Below the pieces are notes generated by a model that did no database searches, was not told the origin of the DNA, and saw nothing but the letters and a program-made list of their open reading frames with translations. Below, piece after piece: positions 54,241 to 61,355 of a DNA stretch of 64,000 nucleotides (position 1 is the first letter of the stretch; the number at the start of each line of letters is the position of its first letter). Location of the stretch: positions 496,001 through 560,000 of the forward strand of contig NZ_MWQE01000001.1 in NCBI RefSeq assembly GCF_002210285.1, given 5' to 3'. Made by a program: the position numbers and the translations under genes. Source of the stretch: Fibrobacter sp. UWR2. GTDB taxonomy: Bacteria; Fibrobacterota; Fibrobacteria; Fibrobacterales; Fibrobacteraceae.

Positions 54241-54268
54241 AAAGCCTGCCTTTCGGGGCGGGCTTTTT
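54241..54268 (+). terminator. Terminator of the GH9 gene
   Basis: AAAGCCTGCC pairs with GGCGGGCTTT (one G-T pair) around TTTCGG, followed by more T. Confidence 0.85.
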
Positions 54269-54284
54269 CCATATGGCGCGATTG

Positions 54285-54950
54285 CTAGCGGAACCTTCTC
54301 GCGCCCTGATACTTGTTCTTGTAATATTTCTCGTTCAGGTTCGAGATGACGACGCCTCTGCTGGAACTTGCGTGGATGAACCTGTCGCCGCTCAGGTAGA
54401 TGCCTACATGGCTGATGTTCCAGAAGCTTCCGAAGAAAAGCAGGTCGCCTTCGCGCAGGCTGCCGCGGCCTACACTTTTCCCGCGGGGGTCCTTGTACAT
54501 CCTTGCCGCACTGTGGTCTAGTGCGATATTGTAGTAGCCCTTGAATACCTGCATCACAAACCCGGAGCAGTCTGTCTGGGTCTTGCTTGCCGCGCCGTAC
54601 ACGTATTTTGCACCGAGCCATCCTTTGGCGTAGGTTTCGAAGTCCGGTGTCGGGAGCGCCCTTTGTGCGGCCTTTTCCGCTTCTTTCCTGTTCGCCGCGG
54701 CTCTCGCCTTGTCGGCAGAATTCATGTGCTTCGGCTTGGGTTCGCTAGCCGTGGAATCCGGTTTTGCTGCGGTATCTTCCGCCTTGTGCGTTTCTTGTGC
54801 CGGAACTTCTGTAACCTGCTCAGTTGCGTGAATGGGTTTGTAGTCGCCGATGTTGCGGTCGTAACCCGTGCGTTCGGGAAAGGTGCAGCAGAGCAACCCT
54901 GCGCAGAACGGCAAAAGCATTAGGCTTGCGATTTTTGAAGACAGACCCAT
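54285..54950 (-). CDS. NlpC/P60 family lipoprotein peptidase
   Basis: A 221-aa envelope protein. A signal with an adjacent Cys pair (GLLCCTF) suggests lipid attachment. A Pro/Lys/Ala-rich linker (about 45-100) is followed by the NlpC/P60 domain with the catalytic Cys in QTDCSGFVMQVF, His in NISHVGIYLSG, and a third polar residue in RFIHASS. Such enzymes cut stem peptides of peptidoglycan (gamma-D-Glu-diaminopimelate bonds) and help cell separation or wall turnover. It lies 29 nt downstream of the BACON-like lipoprotein gene. Confidence 0.92.
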   Translation of the reverse strand: MGLSSKIASLMLLPFCAGLLCCTFPERTGYDRNIGDYKPIHATEQVTEVPAQETHKAEDTAAKPDSTASEPKPKHMNSADKARAAANRKEAEKAAQRALPTPDFETYAKGWLGAKYVYGAASKTQTDCSGFVMQVFKGYYNIALDHSAARMYKDPRGKSVGRGSLREGDLLFFGSFWNISHVGIYLSGDRFIHASSSRGVVISNLNEKYYKNKYQGARRFR

Positions 54951-54979
54951 TGCTGTGAAATGTAATTAAAAAAAGGCAA

Positions 54980-55438
54980 CTATTCCTGATAGATAGTAAT
55001 GCTTTCGAATATATCGCCTGCGGTCATGATGATAATGGCCTTTCTCGGGAAAACTTCTTTGCCGCAGTCTTCGGATAGGCATGTCTCGGCGGCGTTTACT
55101 GTAATGTTGAGAGTGTTTGACTTGCCCTTCGGAACCTCGGCATTCCACCAGCCTCCACTGATGAACCTGTTGTTGGTAAGTCCTGAATCAAGGGAAACGG
55201 GAAGAATGTAATTGGAGTCGGCACACTTTTCGTTGCATGCCGAATTGATCCACCACGAGTTGTAATTTTTGACATAAATGGTTTCTAAGCCGCCCTTGAG
55301 GTCGAAGTGGACTTCTTTTTTGTTCAGGTTCATTTCTGCCCAATTTCCATCAGCCTCCTCGCTGACGAAGTCGAGGTCGACGGAGCAGGCTGTAAAAAAC
55401 AGGGCGAGGGATAATAGGCAGAGTTGAAGTCCTTTCAT
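54980..55438 (-). CDS. Lipoprotein with a BACON-like domain
   Basis: A 152-aa lipoprotein with its lipobox at Cys 18 (LFFTACSVDL). The mature part resembles a BACON domain. A strand with G-G-L-E-T-I-Y-V is followed by an aromatic site (YNSWWIN), a second tryptophan pair (GGWWNAEVPKGKSNTLNITVNAA), then Arg and the closing SITIYQE (blocks quoted in part). Four cysteines (about 68, 72, 120 and 125) could form disulfides. BACON domains occur on glycan-degrading lipoproteins of Bacteroidota. No enzyme domain is attached here. AAGGA precedes the ATG. Confidence 0.72.
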   Translation of the reverse strand: MKGLQLCLLSLALFFTACSVDLDFVSEEADGNWAEMNLNKKEVHFDLKGGLETIYVKNYNSWWINSACNEKCADSNYILPVSLDSGLTNNRFISGGWWNAEVPKGKSNTLNITVNAAETCLSEDCGKEVFPRKAIIIMTAGDIFESITIYQE

Positions 55439-55573
55439 TTTAGCATTCCTTCTTTGAACTGTTTTTGAACAAATTCATGCATTATGCAATATATCTTTTT
55501 AAAACGCAAAAACAACCCCTTTTTTACGGGAAAGGGTGTTCTTTTGTACCAAAAAGAAAAAGGGCGTTTCATA

Positions 55574-55592
55574 TAGGCCCTTTTGGGGCCTA
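55574..55592 (-). terminator. Hairpin downstream of bioB
   Basis: TAGGCCC pairs with GGGCCTA around five bases, 12 nt after the bioB stop on the minus strand. There is no immediate T-run, so efficiency is doubtful. Confidence 0.45.
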
Positions 55593-55604
55593 AGGAATGT
55601 ACTG

Positions 55605-56576
55605 CTAGTTCAGAAAACCGTGCGGCGTAAATCCGAGCCCCTTTACGAGCTCGAAATCCTTGCAGCTGTTGACGCCTGCTGTGGTGAGCATGTCGTCGGT
55701 GATGGCGGCGTTTGCGCCGCTCTGGAATGCGCGCTTACCGTCGTCACCAAGTACGCCGCGTCCGCCCGCGAGGCGGATGAACGCTTTCGGGTTGATAAAA
55801 CGGTAAATCGCCACGATGCGACAGAATTCGTCATTCGTGAGTTTGGGCAAGTTCTCGTACGGCGTGCCGGGAATTGCGTTCAGCACGTTCACAGGCGTGG
55901 ATTTTACTCCGAGTTTGCGCAGGTCGAGGCACATGTCGATGCGGTCCTCCATCGTCTCGCCGAGCCCCATGATGCCTCCGCTGCAAATCTCGAGCCCTGC
56001 GGCGAGCGCGTTTTGCAATGCGCCAATCTTGTCGTCGTAGGTGTGCGTGGTGCACACGTCTGGGAAGTGCCTGCGGTAAGTTTCCAGGTTGTTGTGGAAG
56101 CGGGTGAGTCCGGCTTCTTTCAGCTTGTCGAACTGCTCACGGTTCAGGAGCCCTGCCGAAAGGCATACGGAAAGTTTTGTCTCCTTTTTGAGACGGCGAA
56201 TGGCTTCACTAATCTGTTCCACGTCGCGGTTCGAGAGCGTGCGTCCCGAGGTCACGATGGAATAGCGCGGGATTCCTGCGGCTTCTTTCTTCTTGGCGTC
56301 TTCGACGATTTCGTCGGCGCTGAGGAGCTTGTATTCCGGTGCGCCGGTGTGGTAGTAGCTGCTCTGGGCGCAGTACTTGCAGTTTTCGGAGCAGCGCCCG
56401 CTGCGGGCGTTCACGATGGAGCAGAAGTCGAAATCGTTGCCGTGGAACTTTTCGCGGATTTCGTTTGCTGCTTTCGTAAGTTCGTCGAGGTCGGCTTCCA
56501 GCAGGCGGACAGCCTCTTCGCGGTTGATTTCGTAACCGTCAATAACCTTTTTTTTGAGTTCTTGAACAAAAGACAT
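55605..56576 (-). CDS. bioB: Biotin synthase
   Basis: A 323-aa radical SAM enzyme that inserts sulfur into dethiobiotin. The 4Fe-4S/SAM motif CSENCKYCAQS is intact, as are the downstream blocks LSAGLLNREQFDKLKEAGL, NNLET and GLEICSGGIMGLGET (parts), and NAIPGTPYEN. Biotin supports carboxylases of fatty-acid and propionate/succinate metabolism. The gene is isolated from other bio genes. TATATTTG lies so close that only TGACGC separates TATATT from the ATG, suggesting a leaderless mRNA. It is divergent from the barrel-protein gene at 56636. Confidence 0.96.
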   Translation of the reverse strand: MSFVQELKKKVIDGYEINREEAVRLLEADLDELTKAANEIREKFHGNDFDFCSIVNARSGRCSENCKYCAQSSYYHTGAPEYKLLSADEIVEDAKKKEAAGIPRYSIVTSGRTLSNRDVEQISEAIRRLKKETKLSVCLSAGLLNREQFDKLKEAGLTRFHNNLETYRRHFPDVCTTHTYDDKIGALQNALAAGLEICSGGIMGLGETMEDRIDMCLDLRKLGVKSTPVNVLNAIPGTPYENLPKLTNDEFCRIVAIYRFINPKAFIRLAGGRGVLGDDGKRAFQSGANAAITDDMLTTAGVNSCKDFELVKGLGFTPHGFLN

Positions 56577-56582
56577 GCGTCA

Positions 56583-56588
56583 AATATA
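56583..56588 (-). promoter_or_regulatory. TATATT box 6 nt before bioB
   Basis: On the minus strand TATATT, TGACGC, ATG. The wider sequence TATATTTG matches the Bacteroidota TAnnTTTG element. Confidence 0.52.
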
Positions 56589-56635
56589 GAAAAAGGCGCT
56601 TTAGCGGCACCAAAGCCTCATTCTTTTTTTAATTT

Positions 56636-57517
56636 ATGGGTGTGCGAATATTCTTGGCGATATTCCTGCTTGTTATGAGTGCCTTCGCGGCCGAGGCTGC
56701 GGAGGATTCCTCCGTTGTGGCCGATTCTGTTGTTGCTGCGCAGGATTCTGCGGGTGTTGAACAGGTTGCTGTTGCGGACACTCTTGCAAAGGATTCTACG
56801 GCAAAGGATTCCTCCAGGCACAAAGGCAACAGCATTCCTCTTCCGCGCCAGTCGGCATATACGGGCTACGGGTTGCTGGTCGGCCTTGCGGCGGGCGTTT
56901 TCAACCCGACAAAGGAATGCGACTGCCTGGGCGTGTGGCAGGGACAGATAGAATATTTCTATAGCGACTGGATTAGTGCCGGGTTCGATGTGCGTTTTTT
57001 TGGAGGAGACCTCGATACCGACATGATGTTGCGCTACCAGCGCTACAGGGCGAATGTCCGTTTCCTATTCCCTCGCGAGCGCTGGTCTTGGTACGTCAGT
57101 CCGATAATCGGGTTCGAGTCTACCGACCTTGAGGATTTCCGCGAGGAATGGCACAATCGCGACGATGAGTGGTGGATTCCGCTTGCACCAAAGGATACTG
57201 TCCGGGAGGTCGAAGATTGCGAGAAGATGTTCTCGCTCGACGGGCTTTCTATAGGTGTCGATTTCGGTGCCGGCGTGAATATCTCCAAGTATTTCGGTTT
57301 GACGGGCAGTGTCTTGTACGAATACAATTTCGGCGGTGCGCAGATGCTCACGCTCTCGCCGGGAATAGCTTTTAATCTTCGCCAAGTGTGGCGGTGGGCC
57401 AACCGAAACCTCTCCGCTTCCTGGGTCTCGGTCGAATCCGGTTTCCAGCGGTATTTTAATAGGTCCGTGGATTCCTGGGCGATGTCGGTGTACCTTGGCA
57501 CCACGATTGGTTTTTAA
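56636..57517 (+). CDS. Predicted outer-membrane beta-barrel protein
   Basis: A 293-aa protein with a signal peptide (cleavage near AFAAEA). A Ser/Asp/Val/Ala-rich spacer (about 22-65) is followed by repeated amphipathic strands (YGLLVGLAAGVF, WISAGFDVRFFGG, YVSPIIGFEST) ending in a hydrophobic residue (LGTTIGF), as in small outer-membrane porin-like proteins. No specific family is recognised. The 59-bp gap to bioB must hold both promoters. argG follows 44 nt later but has its own promoter-like box and ribosome site. Confidence 0.75.
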   Translation: MGVRIFLAIFLLVMSAFAAEAAEDSSVVADSVVAAQDSAGVEQVAVADTLAKDSTAKDSSRHKGNSIPLPRQSAYTGYGLLVGLAAGVFNPTKECDCLGVWQGQIEYFYSDWISAGFDVRFFGGDLDTDMMLRYQRYRANVRFLFPRERWSWYVSPIIGFESTDLEDFREEWHNRDDEWWIPLAPKDTVREVEDCEKMFSLDGLSIGVDFGAGVNISKYFGLTGSVLYEYNFGGAQMLTLSPGIAFNLRQVWRWANRNLSASWVSVESGFQRYFNRSVDSWAMSVYLGTTIGF

Positions 57518-57561
57518 TTCTATATTTGGTTCGTCTAAAATTTTCCTAAAGGACATTCAAA

Positions 57562-58833
57562 ATGGCTAAGAAAGAATCCAAGAAAAAAGTGGTCCTCGCC
57601 TATAGCGGTGGACTCGATACCAGCATCATCATCCCCTGGCTCAAGGAAAACTACGACTGCGAAGTGATCGCTTTCGCCGCCGACCTCGGTCAGAACGACT
57701 TCCCGGATGCCAAGGCCCTCGAAGACAAGGCCCTCAAGACTGGCGCCAGCAAGTGCTACGTTCTCGACCTCAAGAAGGAATTCCTCGAAGACTACGTTTG
57801 GCCGACCGTCCGCGCCGGTGCCAAGTACGAAGGCACGTACCTCCTAGGTACTTCTTTTGCCCGTCCGCTCATCGCCAAGTACCAGGTGAAGATTGCCGAG
57901 AAGGAAGGTGCTTACGCCGTGGCTCACGGTGCTACCGGTAAGGGTAACGACCAGGTCCGTTTCGAACTGACCTACGCCGCCCTCAATCCGAAGCTCCAGA
58001 TTATCGCTCCGTGGAAGGACCCGAAGTGGACGTTCCATAGCCGCGAAGACGCTATCGACTACGCTGCCGCCCACAAGATTCCGCTCAACGGCATCAGCAA
58101 GAAGAAGATCTACTCCGAAGACGGCAACCTGTGGCACCTCTCTCACGAAGGTGGTGTCCTGGAATTCCCGGAACAGGAACACAAGTACGAATTCCTCAAG
58201 CACACCGCCACGTATGAGAAGGCCCCGAACAAGGCCGACCACGTGACGATTACCTTCGAAAAGGGTAATCCGGTGGCTATCGACGGCAAGAAGATGGGCG
58301 CTGTCGAACTCCTCGAATACCTGAACAAGATTGGCGGCAAGAACGCTTGCGGCCTCCTCGACATCGTTGAAAACCGCCTCGTCGGCCTCAAGAGCCGCGG
58401 CGTGTACGAAACTCCGGGTGGCACGCTCCTGTACAAGGCTCACGAATGCCTGCAGCAGCTCGTGCTCGACAAGGAAACTTTGTTCGAAGCCCAGAAGATG
58501 TCCATGACGTACGCGAACCTCGTGTACAATGGCCAGTGGTTCACTCCGCTCCGCCAGGCTATGGACGCCTTCTTCAACGAAGTCAACTCTGTTGTGACCG
58601 GTGAAGTGACGCTCAAGCTCTACAAGGGCAACATCATTCCGGCCGGCATCAAGAGCCCCTACAGCCTCTACGACATGGGCCTCGGTGGATTCACCGACGT
58701 TGACATGTACGACCAGAAGGACGCCACGGGCTTCATCCGCTGCTATGGCCTCCCGCTCAAGACTCGCGCCCTGTTGCTCGGCAACAAGACGAATGTCGAC
58801 TTCGGCAAGGAAGTCAAGCTCCCGAAAAAGTAG
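57562..58833 (+). CDS. argG: Argininosuccinate synthase
   Basis: A 423-aa ATP-dependent enzyme joining citrulline and aspartate in arginine synthesis. The pyrophosphate loop [15 protein letters not shown], the citrulline/aspartate site [14 protein letters not shown], and the [13 protein letters not shown] block are intact. It has an N-terminal Lys-rich extension (AKKESKKK). AAAGGA precedes the ATG, and a TATATTTG box lies about 40 nt upstream. Codon bias indicates high expression. A terminator follows. Confidence 0.97.
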   Translation: MAKKESKKKVVLAYSGGLDTSIIIPWLKENYDCEVIAFAADLGQNDFPDAKALEDKALKTGASKCYVLDLKKEFLEDYVWPTVRAGAKYEGTYLLGTSFARPLIAKYQVKIAEKEGAYAVAHGATGKGNDQVRFELTYAALNPKLQIIAPWKDPKWTFHSREDAIDYAAAHKIPLNGISKKKIYSEDGNLWHLSHEGGVLEFPEQEHKYEFLKHTATYEKAPNKADHVTITFEKGNPVAIDGKKMGAVELLEYLNKIGGKNACGLLDIVENRLVGLKSRGVYETPGGTLLYKAHECLQQLVLDKETLFEAQKMSMTYANLVYNGQWFTPLRQAMDAFFNEVNSVVTGEVTLKLYKGNIIPAGIKSPYSLYDMGLGGFTDVDMYDQKDATGFIRCYGLPLKTRALLLGNKTNVDFGKEVKLPKK

Positions 58834-58854
58834 TCGGTAAAGACAATTGTCAAA

Positions 58855-58892
58855 AAATCTCTCGGTTTGCCTTGCGCACCCGAGGGATTTTT
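58855..58892 (+). terminator. Terminator of argG
   Basis: AAATCTCTCGG pairs with CCGAGGGATTT around a 14-base loop, followed by T residues. Confidence 0.75.
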
Positions 58893-58926
58893 CATTTTAC
58901 ATTCCACATCTCACATTACACATTCG

Positions 58927-59436
58927 CTAGAATTCTACCAGGTACCCGATGCGCCAGAGCATATCAGGAGCATCATGTTCCATGAAGTTGTACAGGGGAA
59001 TGTCTATCTGGGTGAAGAACCCGAACAAATGAATGCGCATTTCGGCGGAGACGTCTAGGCTTTCCTTGTAGTTGTAGGGGTAGAGGTATTTCGCCTTGTT
59101 CGCCTTGTTTACGGCCTGGTGCATCTTGTTGGGAGCTTGCGCGTATTCATAGCCTGCGCCAATGCCTGCATCGATGTGGAATGGCAGGTGGCGTAGGAAC
59201 GTCCAGTCGAGCCCTCCGCGCACGCCACACCAGAAATCGTTGGCGTCATTGTGGAAGCCGAATCCGCCTACGTGTAGGAGCGCGGCCTTGTACCCGATAC
59301 CGGTTTCGATCATTACCGGCGTGAGCCTGCCTGCCGAAACGCCCGCCTGGAATCTCCAGGGGGACTCGGCGTGCGCGGCTGTTACACAGAGCGCAATCCC
59401 GAGCGCGGCCACAATTTTCTTGCAGGTGCTGAACAT
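58927..59436 (-). CDS. Small predicted outer-membrane protein
   Basis: A 169-aa protein with a signal peptide (cleavage near TAAHAES). Beta strands follow (WRFQAGVSAGRL, IGYKAALLHVGGFGF, FHIDAGIGAGYEY), ending in the hydrophobic IGYLVEF, typical of short barrels. No named family. The ATG at 59436 is chosen because the signal peptide begins there and a TATAAT box lies 7 nt upstream; an ATG 36 bases earlier lies in the promoter. Confidence 0.7.
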   Translation of the reverse strand: MFSTCKKIVAALGIALCVTAAHAESPWRFQAGVSAGRLTPVMIETGIGYKAALLHVGGFGFHNDANDFWCGVRGGLDWTFLRHLPFHIDAGIGAGYEYAQAPNKMHQAVNKANKAKYLYPYNYKESLDVSAEMRIHLFGFFTQIDIPLYNFMEHDAPDMLWRIGYLVEF

Positions 59437-59443
59437 GTGCCTA

Positions 59444-59449
59444 ATTATA
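59444..59449 (-). promoter_or_regulatory. TATAAT box 7 nt before the outer-membrane protein start
   Basis: On the minus strand TATAAT, TAGGCAC, ATG. It is a perfect -10 hexamer at leaderless spacing. Confidence 0.5.
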
Positions 59450-59594
59450 GTAAACCGCATGTATTTCCACAAAAAAAGGCCTTTTTTAGGGCCTGTTTTG
59501 CCAATACCGTTTACAAAAGGGGCAAAAGTGCTATCTTTAAAATCAGAAACCGGCCCAGGAAGGCAAAAACCAGGGCCATAACGAGGATAACAAT

Positions 59595-60467
59595 ATGAAG
59601 ATTAAAAAACTTCTTTTAGCCTGTGTCGCCGCTTGCACTTTTGCAGCCCCGGCTATGGCAGAAGGCGGCATGTTCTCAAGCGTTCTTGACTCGAACTGGA
59701 CTGCCGACGTAGTCGCCGCTGTCAAGTGGAACTACTACAACTTCAGCAATTGGCAGCAGGATGGGACGTCCAACTACTCCTGGTTGGTCACCTATGATGC
59801 CGATGTGCAGGGCAAGTGGAAGGTGGCCAACTGGCGCAACCTCGTGAACCTTGCTGTGGGCAAGACCTGGACTGAGGGTCTCGGCCAGCGCAAGAGCGCC
59901 GACAAGATCTTCTGGGAATCCATGGTTGACTTCAACGTGACCGACATCTTCAAGATTTACGCCGGTAACCGTTTCGAAACCCAGTTCCTCGCCGGTTACA
60001 CTTATAGCGAAGACGAAGATGGCAACGAAGTGAAGAAGGCCGTTTCCAGCTTCATGGACCCCGCCTACGAAACTCAGGTGGCCGGTGTCGCCTATATCCC
60101 GAACGAAATGTTCAGCCAGCGTATCGGTTTTGCTAACCGCATGACGATTTCCAACGGCTACGGTTTTGCCGATGACAAGGATACCAAGAAGTTCGAAAAG
60201 TTCAAGGATGAACCGGGCTTGGAATCCATCACGGAATTCAAGTACTCTTACAACGAGTTTGCGACCTTCAAGAGCCGCCTGTGGGCGTTCGTGAACTTCA
60301 AGGGTGTCGACGAGATTGACGGCAAGTGGGAAAACCTCCTCGCTGTGACCCTCGTCCCGTATGTGGAACTCCAGGTCGGCTTCGACATGGCCTACGATAA
60401 GGACCTCGATCTTGACGCTCAGTACAAGACGATGGTGCTCTTCGGCCTGACCTGGCGCTGGTTTTAA
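59595..60467 (+). CDS. DUF3078-like outer-membrane beta-barrel protein
   Basis: A 290-aa protein with a signal peptide (cleavage near AMAEGG). The pattern NFSNWQQDGTSNYSWLVTYD, then DVQGKWKVANWRNLVNLAVG, and the terminal GLTWRWF matches DUF3078-type outer-membrane proteins, in which N-x-S-N-W and the final aromatic residue are typical. Transport or structural role is unknown. GAGGA lies before the ATG, and a TATCTTTA box about 60 nt upstream. A terminator follows at 60491. Confidence 0.82.
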   Translation: MKIKKLLLACVAACTFAAPAMAEGGMFSSVLDSNWTADVVAAVKWNYYNFSNWQQDGTSNYSWLVTYDADVQGKWKVANWRNLVNLAVGKTWTEGLGQRKSADKIFWESMVDFNVTDIFKIYAGNRFETQFLAGYTYSEDEDGNEVKKAVSSFMDPAYETQVAGVAYIPNEMFSQRIGFANRMTISNGYGFADDKDTKKFEKFKDEPGLESITEFKYSYNEFATFKSRLWAFVNFKGVDEIDGKWENLLAVTLVPYVELQVGFDMAYDKDLDLDAQYKTMVLFGLTWRWF

Positions 60468-60490
60468 GTAAAGTCACTGATGATAGTTTA

Positions 60491-60520
60491 AAATCCCTGC
60501 CTTCGGGCGGGGATTTTTTT
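60491..60520 (+). terminator. Terminator of the DUF3078-like gene
   Basis: AAATCCCTGCC pairs with GGCGGGGATTT around TTCG, followed by T7. Confidence 0.9.
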
Positions 60521-60552
60521 TGTTGCCTAGACCGGCAGTGCTAGTTTGTCTG

Positions 60553-61170
60553 TTATCGGTCGACGGTGAGGAGGTCTTCAATCCAGGCGTCGCGCTTCTT
60601 GCGCAGGGCCTCGAGGGACTTGTCGTCGGCACCGCTTGTGTCGCGGGCTTCCATGAGCGCACGGTAGTCGGCCTGCAGCTTCGAAGCCTTGCCGTAGAGG
60701 GGGGAGAGTTTCTCCAACGCTGCAATGATGGCTTCGTCGGAGTACAGGCGAGAAATGCCTTCCAGGCTGCGTTCGATAAAGGTAGCCGAGTCTCCTTCCG
60801 TTCTGGCCTTTTCTGCCTCGGCAAACTCCAGCGGCGCTATGCGGTCCATCCAGGCGGACTCTGCGGCGTACAGTTCGTTGTCCTCGGCGATGGCATTTTT
60901 TTTGTGGGTCAACTGCAACTGCTTGTCCATGAAAGACTTGTAGCTTTCTACGTCGGCAGGGATCTCTTCCGATTTCAAGAAGTCGGCGAGGTTTGCAAGG
61001 TTTGTCCGGGTGGGGTTGTTCAGGAGGCACTCCTTGAGTACGGCGAGCTTGTCCTTCGAGTTCATGTTCTTGAAGGAATCGGAGTGCATGCTGTTGGCCT
61101 TGAGGCGGAGGTAAAGGACGCGCAGGAGGATGAATGCGATGACGATAGCGAAAATTATGGACCAGTTCAT
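60553..61170 (-). CDS. Hypothetical protein with N-terminal membrane anchor and helical soluble domain
   Basis: A 205-aa protein. The first 20 residues form one hydrophobic segment (NWSIIFAIVIAFILLRVLYL), and the rest is charged and alpha-helical with short repeat-like helix pairs (DKLAVLKECLLNNP, TRTNLANLADFLKS), somewhat like TPR-type helices. It probably faces the cytoplasm or periplasm from the inner membrane. The ATG at 61170 is preferred because the hydrophobic segment starts there and TATATT lies 6 nt upstream. No family is recognised. Confidence 0.7.
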   Translation of the reverse strand: MNWSIIFAIVIAFILLRVLYLRLKANSMHSDSFKNMNSKDKLAVLKECLLNNPTRTNLANLADFLKSEEIPADVESYKSFMDKQLQLTHKKNAIAEDNELYAAESAWMDRIAPLEFAEAEKARTEGDSATFIERSLEGISRLYSDEAIIAALEKLSPLYGKASKLQADYRALMEARDTSGADDKSLEALRKKRDAWIEDLLTVDR

Positions 61171-61176
61171 ACCCCA

Positions 61177-61182
61177 AATATA
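61177..61182 (-). promoter_or_regulatory. TATATT box 6 nt before the membrane-anchored protein start
   Basis: On the minus strand TATATT, TGGGGT, ATG. The wider TATATTTG equals the TAnnTTTG type. A palindrome containing ACCATGGT lies just upstream. Confidence 0.5.
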
Positions 61183-61355
61183 GACGTCTGACCGACCATG
61201 GTGGTCCAAAGTCCTTGTTTTGAGTCACGGGAAACCGCAAAAACCCCTGTTTTGGGGTATTTTACAAAAATATAAGTATTGATATCGACGATTTTGGTTT
61301 ATATTTAGGGTTGTATATTGTAGACCTATTTTCGAGTAGGTGGAGATTGGAACGT

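Noticed and set aside
61183-61210. ACCATGGT palindrome upstream of the gene starting at 61170 as an operator
   Set aside because: An 8-bp palindrome is too short and appears once; there is no supporting second site or adjacent regulator gene.
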